Below are positions 27,588-36,000 of a stretch of 64,000 nucleotides of DNA, piece by piece; positions within the stretch are counted from its first letter, which is position 1, and each line of letters opens with the position of its first letter. The stretch is taken from positions 17,592 through 81,591 of the forward strand of contig NZ_QUBS01000010.1 in NCBI RefSeq assembly GCF_003390925.1. The letters are read 5' to 3'. A program made the translations under genes and the position numbers. Under the pieces are notes generated by a model. That model saw nothing but the letters and a program-made list of their open reading frames with translations, had not been told where the DNA came from and did no database searches. The DNA is from Trinickia diaoshuihuensis. Lineage in GTDB: Bacteria > Pseudomonadota > Gammaproteobacteria > Burkholderiales > Burkholderiaceae.

Positions 27588-28301
27588 ATGGGAAATGAAG
27601 GGGTGGCCGCTGTCGAGAAGGCGCTTTCGCTGCTCGACTGTTTCAAGCCGGGGAAGGAGAAACTTGGGCTGGCAGCGCTCGCGCAGGCCTCCGGCATGCA
27701 CAAGACCACCGTGTATCGCCTCATGAACTCGCTGGAACGCATGGGCTACGTGGTGCGCGCCGAATCGGGAGAATACTCGCTCGGCGCGCGATTGCTGTAT
27801 CTAGGCAAGCTCTACGAGCAATCGTTTCATCTATCGACGATCGTCGAACCTGCGCTGCACGCGCTTGCCGCGCAGACACGGGAAAGCGCATCGTACTACG
27901 TGCACGACAACGGCCACCGCCTGTGCCTCTTTCGCGCCGAGCCATCCGAAGGCCTTCGCGAAACGCGGCTTCCGGGCACGGCGCTGCCGCTCGACGACAC
28001 CGCGATCAGCCAGGTGATCCGCTTCTGGGGACTCGGCGAGCCGATCTACGATACGCCGCCCGCGTTTCCGCTGTTCACGTCGGGCGCACGCGACGTGCAC
28101 ACCGCCGCGTTCGCCACGCCCGTGTTCGGTGCCGGCGATCGTTTCATGGCCGCGCTCACGTTGTCCGGGCCTGCATCGCGCCTGAGCGCCGCACACGAAA
28201 CCGGCGAGCTGATCGAGCCGCAATTGCGTACGGCGTCGGAACTGTCGAGAAAGCTTGGGGCGAGTCTCGCGTTCTGTGAGCGCATGTACGCGCGTAGTTG
28301 A
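27588..28301 (+). CDS. IclR-family transcriptional regulator
   Basis: This 237-aa regulator has an N-terminal winged helix (about residues 5-70, with SGMHKTTVYRLMNSLERMGY) and a C-terminal effector domain (about 80-235). It is divergent from the aldolase/dehydrogenase/lactonase operon and is therefore its likely regulator. IclR proteins bind palindromes and respond to small organic acids, often intermediates of the pathway. GGAG precedes the ATG. It faces a second IclR gene, the two ending 2 bp apart. Confidence 0.93.
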   Translation: MGNEGVAAVEKALSLLDCFKPGKEKLGLAALAQASGMHKTTVYRLMNSLERMGYVVRAESGEYSLGARLLYLGKLYEQSFHLSTIVEPALHALAAQTRESASYYVHDNGHRLCLFRAEPSEGLRETRLPGTALPLDDTAISQVIRFWGLGEPIYDTPPAFPLFTSGARDVHTAAFATPVFGAGDRFMAALTLSGPASRLSAAHETGELIEPQLRTASELSRKLGASLAFCERMYARS

Positions 28302-28303
28302 TG

Positions 28304-29059
28304 CTATGTCGACGCAGAACGGCGACGTCCGGCGGCCTTACGCGTGACCGGCTGCGCCGGCAGCGTCGCGCCCAGCAGCGCGCTCGCGTTGGAGGCTTCC
28401 TCGTAGAGAGCGGCACGCAGCTTGCGATCGTCGACATCGAAATCGCCGATTACACCCGAGAGCGTGAGCACGCCGACGAACGCATCGTCGACACCGAACA
28501 GCGGCATCGCCATCGACGCGAGCAGCGGATCGCCGACCCCGGACGACGCGCTCACGTTTTCCACGCCCTTATTCGCCAAGGCCGCCGCCGTACGGTTTTC
28601 AAAGCGCGCGAACGCCTGCCCCGACGCGGTCTTGTCGATCGGGCGACGCGTACCCGCGCGGATCGACACACGCACGACGCGATCCGGTTCCGCGCGCACG
28701 AGACACGCGCGCGCGTCCCCGTCGCGCACATAGACGGATGCGCTGTGACCGGTCGTATGCATCAGACGATCGACGATCGGCCGCAGCGTCGCGACCAGAT
28801 CGATGCCGCCGTCGAACGCCTTGCCCAGCTGCGATGCCTTGACGCCCAGCCGGTATGCGCCGTTCGCTTCCTTGTGCACGAAGCCGCGTGCTTCGAGCGA
28901 GAGCATATAGCGCAGGATCACGCTCTTGAAGAGGCCCGTTTGCGCTTCGAGATCGCTCAAGGACCGCGTGCCCGGCTTGCCGAGGAACGCTTCCAGCAGG
29001 AGCAGGGTCCGATCGACCGCGGCGACCGAACGGTCGATGAGTTCGTCGTCGCGGCTCAT
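28304..29059 (-). CDS. IclR-family transcriptional regulator
   Basis: This 251-aa IclR-type regulator has a helix-turn-helix (LSDLEAQTGLFKSVILRYML) and an effector domain (about 85-250). A Ser/Arg-rich tail (KAAGRRRSAST) is unusual. Its ATG overlaps the stop of the alpha-hydroxyacid oxidase gene (ATGA), so it belongs to that operon and probably controls it. A second in-frame ATG lies at 29071. It ends 2 bp from the stop of the other IclR gene, convergent. Two IclR regulators suggest separately controlled halves of the catabolic cluster. Confidence 0.9.
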   Translation of the reverse strand: MSRDDELIDRSVAAVDRTLLLLEAFLGKPGTRSLSDLEAQTGLFKSVILRYMLSLEARGFVHKEANGAYRLGVKASQLGKAFDGGIDLVATLRPIVDRLMHTTGHSASVYVRDGDARACLVRAEPDRVVRVSIRAGTRRPIDKTASGQAFARFENRTAAALANKGVENVSASSGVGDPLLASMAMPLFGVDDAFVGVLTLSGVIGDFDVDDRKLRAALYEEASNASALLGATLPAQPVTRKAAGRRRSAST

Positions 29060-30279
29060 GCTTGTTGCCATTGCTCGGAAGCGCCGACTCTCATCAGCAG
29101 GTGCGGGCCGAGCTCGTCGAGCGCGTTCAGGCCGAGCAGACCGAGGTTGCGCTGTACCTCCGTGCGAAGAATGGCGATTGCATGATCGACGCCGGCTTCG
29201 CCCGCGACCGCCGCCGCATAGTTGAACGGCCGCCCCACGAACACGAAATCGGCACCGAGCGCGAGCGCCTTCAAGACGTCCGTGCCGCGCCGGATACCCC
29301 CGTCGATCATGACCGGCATCTGCGCACCGACCGCCGCGGCGATCGCCGGCAGCACACGCAGCGGCGCGACCGCGCCGTCGAGCTGGCGCCCCCCGTGATT
29401 CGACACGATGATGCCGTCTATACCGTGATCGCAAGCCGCGCGTGCATCGTCGGGAGCGAGCACGCCTTTGATGATCAGCGTGCCCTTCCACTGTCGGCGA
29501 ATCTCGTCGACATGGGTCCAGTTCAAATGATCTTTCGCGCCGAAATCGCGGGCTACGCGGCCCGAAAAAATCGGCGCTCCGCGCGTGGCATAGGAATTTT
29601 CAAAGTGCGGCATGCCGTGCTTCACAAGCGTCTTCACCGCCGTGCCGAACAGCCAGCGCGGGTGCGTGAGACCATCCATGGCCAGGCGCAGGCTCGGCTT
29701 GAGCGGCGTCGAAAAACCGGCGCGAACGTTGTTTTCTCGATTCGCGAGCACGGCCGTATCGACAGTCAGCACCAGCGTCTGGTAGCCAGCGCGTTCGACC
29801 CGCTCGACCAGCGCATGGATTTTCGCGGATTCGCCGGGTAGATATGCCTGGAACCAGGTTTGTGGGGCAACTTGCGCGACCGCTTCGAGCCGGATCAGCG
29901 ACGAGCCACTCATGATCATCGGAATGCCGGCGCGTTGTGCAGCTTGCGCGAGCACCAGATCACCGCGATAGGCGGAGAGCGCGGAAATACCCATCGGCGC
30001 AATGCCGAACGGTGCGGACCATGTACGACCGAACAACGTGGTGGACTGCGAACGTTTCGATACGTCGCGCAGCACGCGCGTAACGAAACGGTACTCGGCA
30101 TAAGCGCGCTGGTTGTCGTCGAACGATTCGTTGCGCTCGGCAGCACCGCCGATGTAGCCAAAAATCGGTCGTGGGAGATGCCGTTGCGCCCCTTGCTCGA
30201 AGTCGTCGAGCGATAGGTAACGGCGCAAGGTTTTTTGCGGTTTTGGTGGTGTCAATGTTTGGGGATTCGTCTGGGCCAT
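29056..30279 (-). CDS. FMN-dependent alpha-hydroxyacid dehydrogenase/oxidase (LldD family)
   Basis: This 407-aa TIM-barrel flavoprotein oxidises an L-2-hydroxyacid to the 2-oxoacid. The catalytic His and substrate Arg are in VSNHGGRQLDGAVAPL, the FMN-binding Lys is in LIIKGVLAPDDA, and the phosphate loop reads DGGIRRGTDVLKALALGAD. The N-terminus (SLDDFEQGAQRHLPRPIFGY) matches LldD-type enzymes. I use the ATG at 30279; another in-frame ATG at 30294 lies inside a palindrome that looks regulatory. It is cotranscribed with the downstream IclR gene. The substrate might be a pathway hydroxyacid rather than lactate. Confidence 0.9.
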   Translation of the reverse strand: MAQTNPQTLTPPKPQKTLRRYLSLDDFEQGAQRHLPRPIFGYIGGAAERNESFDDNQRAYAEYRFVTRVLRDVSKRSQSTTLFGRTWSAPFGIAPMGISALSAYRGDLVLAQAAQRAGIPMIMSGSSLIRLEAVAQVAPQTWFQAYLPGESAKIHALVERVERAGYQTLVLTVDTAVLANRENNVRAGFSTPLKPSLRLAMDGLTHPRWLFGTAVKTLVKHGMPHFENSYATRGAPIFSGRVARDFGAKDHLNWTHVDEIRRQWKGTLIIKGVLAPDDARAACDHGIDGIIVSNHGGRQLDGAVAPLRVLPAIAAAVGAQMPVMIDGGIRRGTDVLKALALGADFVFVGRPFNYAAAVAGEAGVDHAIAILRTEVQRNLGLLGLNALDELGPHLLMRVGASEQWQQA

Positions 30280-30286
30280 ATAAAAC

Positions 30287-30301
30287 CATAACATCGTTAT
30301 G
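30287..30301. promoter_or_regulatory. Palindrome at the start of the alpha-hydroxyacid oxidase gene
   Basis: CATAAC-ATC-GTTATG is a perfect 6-bp inverted repeat immediately upstream of the oxidase ATG. It is the kind of short symmetrical site that an IclR dimer could occupy to block transcription or translation of its own operon. No other symmetrical site of this quality was found next to that gene. Confidence 0.4.
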
Positions 30302-30600
30302 ATTTCTGCCAACCGATGACAACGGACTGCCTGCCATCCACCCAGCCGGCAGTCTTCAAAGCTAAAACGGCCGTTTAGTCGTGACGGCCCCAATGACTGT
30401 TCGTGTGGTGTCGCTGCCTAAAAAATGTCACGCTCGGGTCACGCAGCGTAGGGCTGCAGCGAGCCGCGCGAGGCCTCGATTCAAACCGGGCGCTTCAGGC
30501 ATGCGCTCTGCTTGCTCATTACAAGCGCTCGAGGCGCTCGTACGAACGAGCACGGGCCGACGTGGTGGTTGACCAATCCCGGGTCTCTTTAGCACGCCTC
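30302..30600. other. Intergenic region between the divergent oxidase and sensor kinase genes
   Basis: About 300 bp lie here without a supported gene. It contains a GACTGCC-N16-GGCAGTC inverted repeat at about 30325-30354. A possible TTGACC -35 box near 30579 is too close to the kinase ATG to be convincing. Frames that extend the kinase upstream from 30403 are Arg-rich and lack family content, so I do not use them. Confidence 0.5.
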
Positions 30601-32424
30601 ATGACTAGCTCGTACAACCTTCCGCTGGTGGCGCTCTCGATCGTGCTTGCGACGGCGATGTCTTTTGCTGCGGTCCGACTCGCCCGAGCTCAACTCGCGA
30701 GGCCGAGGCGAGCGAGCGCGGTGTGGACCGCAGCAACGGCGCTGGTGCTGGGCACGGGCATTTGGTCGATGCATTTTGTCGGAATGCTCGCCTTTCGGTT
30801 GCCGATACCGATCGGGTATGACTTCACGACAACGCTGGCGTCCTGGGCGGCCGCCGTCCTTGTCTGTTGGTTCGGACTGACGTTCGTGCTGGTGCCGAAC
30901 CCGACAGCAAGCGGCATCCTTGTCGGTGCGCTCTTGATGGGTTCGGGAATCGCCGTGATGCACTATTCCGGCATGGCGGCGATGGAGATGAGCCCGTCGA
31001 TCCAGTATCGACCTGTACTCGCCGCGCTATCGGTAATCATCGGCATCGCGGCGTCATACGCTGCATTGCGCGTGCTCATCGGCTTACGCACTCTCACGCA
31101 AACATTTACCAAGGACGTGACGGCCGCAGTCCTCATGGGCATCGCGGTGTCCGGCCTGCATTACGTCGGGATGGCCGCCGCCGAATTCCCACCATACTGC
31201 GTGAGTCGAGCCGCGAATGGGTTCGACCAGCGGCAGTTTATCTTCGAACTGGTCGTGACCGTCCTGGCCGTGCTCGGCGCAGCATTGAGTGCGGCGCTGT
31301 TCCAAGCGCGCGAAGAAGCAACCTTTCGTGCGATGGAACAGGAGCAGCGGCTTTCGGTTACGACAAGCCGCCTCGCGGAAAGCGAGCAACGATTCAAGGC
31401 GGTGCAGGACGTCGCCGTCGATCCTTTCTTCATCCTCACGCCCGAGTCGGATGGGGGAGCGATCGCCGACTTTCGCTTCAGCTACGTCAATCCGGCCGCG
31501 CTCCGGTTTTGGCAACTTCCCGCGGCGGACGTCATCGGACACAGCTACGCGAAACGGTTCCCCACATCGCTGGCCAACGGCCTGTTCGCCATGTATGCGC
31601 GGGTCATGACGACTGGGGAGCCGGCCACCGTCGAGCAGGAGTACGTAGGAGATGGGATCTCCGGATGGTTTCGGATAAGCTGCGTCAAACTCGTCGACGG
31701 GGTCGCAATCGCGTTTTCGGACATCACCGACCGCAAACGTTACGAGCAAGCGCTTCGCACGTCTCGCGAGGAGCTGCGGCGGCTGTCGGCGCATGTCCAA
31801 CACGTGAGGGAAAAGGAAAAGGCCCATATCGCCCGCGAGCTACACGACGATCTGGGCCAACAGTTGACTGCTTTGAAGATGGCGGCATCGCAGTTGGAAA
31901 ATACCGCTCGTTCGGATGGAGCTTGGCCCCCTCAAGCCCTGAGCGATATCTACGCGATGATCGACAATCTCGTCGCATCGGTCAGGCACATCGCGGCCAA
32001 CTTGCATCCGGTCATGCTGGAAGATCTTGGGCTGATCCCGGCGATCGATCACTTAATCGACGATTTTTCCGCGCGCTACGGCATTCGCGTCGTTCGTCAT
32101 ATCGATCAAGACGCGATCAATTTCAATCACCAATGCCGCAACGATATATTCCGGATAGTTCAGGAAGCATTGACGAACGTGGCGCGGCATGCGGATGCGA
32201 GCGAAGTCGTAGTGGAGATCGCGCGCGAAGATTCACACTGCATCGTACGAATCGTCGATAACGGACGCGGTGCGTCGAACCAGGACCCGAAGCGGTCATT
32301 CGGTTTGTTGAGCATGCGTGAGCGCGCCACGATGCTTGGGGGCGAAGTTCGCATTAGTACCGACTCCGGATCCGGATTCGCCGTGACCGCGATTTTGCCG
32401 CTGTCTAGTTTGCAGGCGGAGTGA
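30601..32424 (+). CDS. Orphan sensor histidine kinase with MHYT membrane domain
   Basis: This 607-aa kinase starts with an integral-membrane MHYT domain of about seven helices (residues 1-240) carrying the three signature motifs MHFVGM, MHYSGM and LHYVGM, proposed to bind copper and sense a diatomic gas. A PAS-like domain follows (about 260-375). The dimerisation/phosphoacceptor box HIARELHDDLGQQLTALKM (HisKA_3, NarX-type) and a HATPase domain (DIFRIVQEALTNVARHA, VDNGRGA) end the protein. No response regulator is adjacent, so its partner is elsewhere. The chosen ATG has only a weak ribosome site. Confidence 0.9.
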   Translation: MTSSYNLPLVALSIVLATAMSFAAVRLARAQLARPRRASAVWTAATALVLGTGIWSMHFVGMLAFRLPIPIGYDFTTTLASWAAAVLVCWFGLTFVLVPNPTASGILVGALLMGSGIAVMHYSGMAAMEMSPSIQYRPVLAALSVIIGIAASYAALRVLIGLRTLTQTFTKDVTAAVLMGIAVSGLHYVGMAAAEFPPYCVSRAANGFDQRQFIFELVVTVLAVLGAALSAALFQAREEATFRAMEQEQRLSVTTSRLAESEQRFKAVQDVAVDPFFILTPESDGGAIADFRFSYVNPAALRFWQLPAADVIGHSYAKRFPTSLANGLFAMYARVMTTGEPATVEQEYVGDGISGWFRISCVKLVDGVAIAFSDITDRKRYEQALRTSREELRRLSAHVQHVREKEKAHIARELHDDLGQQLTALKMAASQLENTARSDGAWPPQALSDIYAMIDNLVASVRHIAANLHPVMLEDLGLIPAIDHLIDDFSARYGIRVVRHIDQDAINFNHQCRNDIFRIVQEALTNVARHADASEVVVEIAREDSHCIVRIVDNGRGASNQDPKRSFGLLSMRERATMLGGEVRISTDSGSGFAVTAILPLSSLQAE

Positions 32425-32555
32425 TGGGACTGGCGGGGAACGAATGGCATGCAAGGTCCGCGGCGTCGACGGGCACTGCTATCTCACCGAGTTGATGGCA
32501 GCCGTGTCCGGGCAGTAAGTCGGTATCAGCGGGGAATTCGTTGGTAGGTCCACGC

Positions 32556-32840
32556 TTACGCAATCAACTCGAAGCGAATGTGCTTGCCGAGCGCTGCCGC
32601 TGCGCTTGCAAGCGTGGTTAGCGTCAGGCTTGTGTCTGCGGCGTCCAGGAGCCGATTGAGCGCTGCTCGACTGGTGCGCATACGTTCCGCCATCGCCGTT
32701 TTAGTCAACTTCTGCGCCTTCATTTCCTGCTCGATTTGCCAAGCGATCACCCGCTTCATGGCGGTTGCCGTAGCTTCTTCCAGCATCGCCTCTTCGGACA
32801 GGAAATCGTCGAAGCTGCTTCCGATGTGCTTGTTTGCCAT
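32556..32840 (-). CDS. HigA-like XRE antitoxin-type protein without a partner toxin
   Basis: This 94-aa protein has an acidic N-terminus (SSFDDFLSEEAMLEEATATA), a helical linker and a helix-turn-helix (LTKTAMAERMRTSRAALNRLL). This is the layout of HigA-type antitoxin/autoregulators. AGGAG lies 6 bp before the ATG at 32840. The position where a RelE/HigB toxin would be expected holds only two tiny ORFs (about 27 and 23 codons), so the toxin is missing, replaced or decayed. It may now act as a solitary repressor. Confidence 0.85.
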   Translation of the reverse strand: MANKHIGSSFDDFLSEEAMLEEATATAMKRVIAWQIEQEMKAQKLTKTAMAERMRTSRAALNRLLDAADTSLTLTTLASAAAALGKHIRFELIA

Positions 32841-32854
32841 GACTGACTCCTGGG

Positions 32855-32926
32855 TTAGCCGCCCTTCAGTTGGTTCAATCGCTTGCGCCACAACTCCTCG
32901 TTGCTGACTCCGGGAGGAATCTTCAT
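32855..32926 (-). CDS. Tiny ORF (23 aa) upstream of the antitoxin-like gene
   Basis: The frame starts MKIPPGVSNEELWRKRLNQL and ends KGG, stopping 14 bp before the antitoxin ATG. Its composition looks protein-like, with an amphipathic helix, but the ribosome site is weak. An in-frame stop directly precedes the ATG. It may be a translational leader or the last trace of a toxin gene. Confidence 0.35.
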   Translation of the reverse strand: MKIPPGVSNEELWRKRLNQLKGG

Positions 32927-32937
32927 GTCTTAATCGA

Positions 32938-33021
32938 TCACATTTTCCCGCGCCGAATCATATAGATCCCAGTTTTGCAATCGATCAGCGATTCGGCGAC
33001 ACGCTTCCGCCCCTCTTCCAC
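32938..33021 (-). CDS. Tiny ORF (27 aa, GTG start) or toxin-gene remnant
   Basis: A GTG-started frame reads EEGRKRVAESLIDCKTGIYM before ending IRRGKM. The composition looks coding, but upstream of the GTG it meets a stop codon after six codons. It precedes the 23-codon ORF and the HigA-like gene in the same direction. I consider it most likely a remnant of a longer gene. Confidence 0.3.
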   Translation of the reverse strand: MEEGRKRVAESLIDCKTGIYMIRRGKM

Positions 33022-33039
33022 GACGCCTAATTCACCCCC

Positions 33040-36000
33040 TCAAGACGCCGGCATCAAATCAACCCGGGTAGAAGGCCCGTTATCCTTCATCCCCTCCACT
33101 CCGAAATGCGGCGCGACAACCTCCAGCCGATTCGCATCAATTTTCTGACTCAAATACTGCCGCACGTGCTGCGCGCGCTGCTCCGCAAGCGCATGCAGGC
33201 TCGCATCATTAACGGGCGCGTGATAAGCAAGCGCTCGCTTCATATCCTCATCGGGCAGCGTCTTCGTGAGCCCGACGAAATTGCGCGGCTTCTGAAAATC
33301 CGCGTCTTTATACGCCTGCGTCAGATAACGATGGTATTCGTCCGGCGTCACGGTAACCGCGGCCGGATCCGCAGCCGACGACGCTTTCGCCTTCTGCCGC
33401 CGAACGAGATCGTCGACGTAAGCCATCTGCAGTCCCGGCATGTCCACGTTTTCATCGGCGCGGCCGCTCAACTCCAGCTTCACGGCCGGCCTCTCGCTAA
33501 GCAACTTGACCAGCGTATCAAGCTTCTCGCGCGACGCATCACTCAATGCAGCCGAGCCCGGTGCAAACGCAATGTACTGCAGATGCTCGGCGCTCGCGTT
33601 CCCATCACCGCCCGCCCCCAATGCATTAGCCAATAGCGAGAACGGCGCGGTGACGGCCCGCTCGATCAAATGCTTCACCGCGCCCCAAATCACGCTGCCC
33701 AAGCTGAACTGCGGATTCGACAGCGATCCGGAAACCGGGATATTGACGTCGATCTTGCCGTGCGAATCCTTGAGCAGCGCAATGGCGAGCCGCACGGGCA
33801 GGTGCGTTTCGGTGGTGTTATCCACGTGGTCGCCGAACGTCAATTGGTCAATGACGAGATGGTTTTGCGCCGTCAGTTGATCGTTTTGCAACTGGTAGTG
33901 CAAATCGACGTTCAAGCTACCCTTCACGATCGGATAGCCCGCGTACTTCAACGAGTACGGAGTGAGGTTCTTCAGCCCGACATCGTGCGCGCTCGCCGTC
34001 AGATCGAGCGCTGGCTTCGAAGCCAGCGGATTGGCCGTGCCGCGAATCGCGATCGGGCCGTTGTCCGCCAAGCTCGCGCTAATATCCACCGGGGCCGGCG
34101 CGGCAACGTCCGTACCAAAGGTGCCGATCTTGCCGGTGATATCGACCAGGTCCGCCGTGTAATGCGGCTGAACGAAATCGTCCGTGTAATTCACATGACC
34201 CTGCTGCAATACGACCTCGCCGATCCGCGCATGAACCGGCATCGAAGGCGTGCTCGGCGCATGCGTTTGCACCTGCGCCGTGCTGGTCGCGGATTTCGGT
34301 TTGTCCGTCGTCTGGTTCGACGCCTCACGCTGCTGGGAAAGCACGTCGTTCAGATTGAGCTTGCCTTGCGGATCGAGCAGCACCCGCCCGAAAAAGCGCG
34401 CGAACGTCACTCGCGCGATGTCGAGATTCAACCCACGCGCGTCGTAGCGCGCATTGATGCCGCCGATTCCCAACGTGCCCCAACCGGCGAGCGGCGAACC
34501 GTTCGTGCGGTCGAGCAAACGCACGTCGACGAGCGCGGCGTATCCGCGGTAGGCATACGACGCCGCGCCGTTCTTCGGGATCGTCGCCTTGACGTCGCCG
34601 CGCGCATTGAGCCCCGCGCCGGCGATCTTCGCATTGAGACTCCCGCCGAAGTACGGTTCGAGCGGCGCGAGATCGAGCCGGTTCGCTTCGACCTTCAACG
34701 TGGCGTCGAGCGGGCTAGGCACGACGTTGCCGTCTAAGTTGAGCGCACCTTTGCCGTTCAGCGACGCCTCGAGCTTGACCGCCAGCGGGCGGCTCAGATC
34801 TTCGGTGACGTTGCGCACATCGAGTTGGAGCGGTGCAAGGTGTAGCTTCGCGGGACGTGGCGCCGCTTCGTCGACGAGATCGGCCGCGCCGTCCTTAACC
34901 AAGAGTTCGCCGATCCGATAGCGCCAGCCGGGCTGCCCGCTTTCAGCCGTATGAGCTGACTTCGGTTTGCCTTCGGCGACCGGCTCTTTAGCGTGGGACG
35001 CGCGCCCGTGTTCCGCGACACGGGCCTCGCTTGACGAGTGCGGCGGCTGGGCAAGCTCGGCGAGACTGATGCGGCCGTCCTTATCACGCGCGCCGGAGAC
35101 GGTCAGCCCCGTTGCCTCGATTCGTTCGATTTCGGCCGAGCGCGCCGCCAGATCCACGTTCTTAATGGCGATACGCCCTTGCGACAACGCGACAGCCGGC
35201 GCCGCGCCTTTCGCCGCCGCAGCGCTGGCCACCCTGAGCGAGCTGAGCGTCACATCGCCCGCGCCGACATGCAGTTGCGTCGCCGCGCTCGACCAGTCGG
35301 CATCCAACGAGAGCGCCGCGCCGAGCGTGCCGTCGGCCAGACGCGCGCCGGTAACGCCGTCCAAGTACGGCTGAGCCACCGGCAATGCCAGGCCGTCGAG
35401 CTTAAATTGAACGTCGGCGCGTTTTGCGGCCAAACCGAGCGCACCGCTCGCGTCGATCGTCCCGCCTTGCTTCAACGCTGTCCGGACCACATAACGTGCT
35501 TTCTCGGATCCGAGCGTCGAAAAATCGTCCAGCGTCGCTGCCAGCTTGGTCAAATCGAGCGACACGGGCCGCTGCGGCACACGGTCCTCCAACGCGATGC
35601 TGCCGTCGTTCAGGGCGAAATGCTTGATGGAAAGATCGAGCGGCGTCGACTTGTCCTGACCCGCGGCGGCTGGTGCCGAAGCAGCCAAAGCGGCCGAAGC
35701 CGGGGCCGAAGCAGCCGAGGCCGCCGAGCTCGGCGCAGCGGAGGCCGCAGCCGGTTGAGGCGGCGCAGCAAACGCACTCGCGATACTCAATGCCCCCGAG
35801 TGCTCGCGCGTGAGATGCAGCGACGGCTGATCAAGCCGGATTTCGTCGAATCGATACACGCCGGCGAGCGGCTCGAGTCCGGCCGCCGATACATGCAGCG
35901 CCTGCGCCGAAAAGAACGGCGCGTGCGAGGTCTCGTCGATGCGCGCATCGGTCAAATCGGCCGTACCCGAGACGGTCAGCGCGGGCTTATCGGCCGACAT

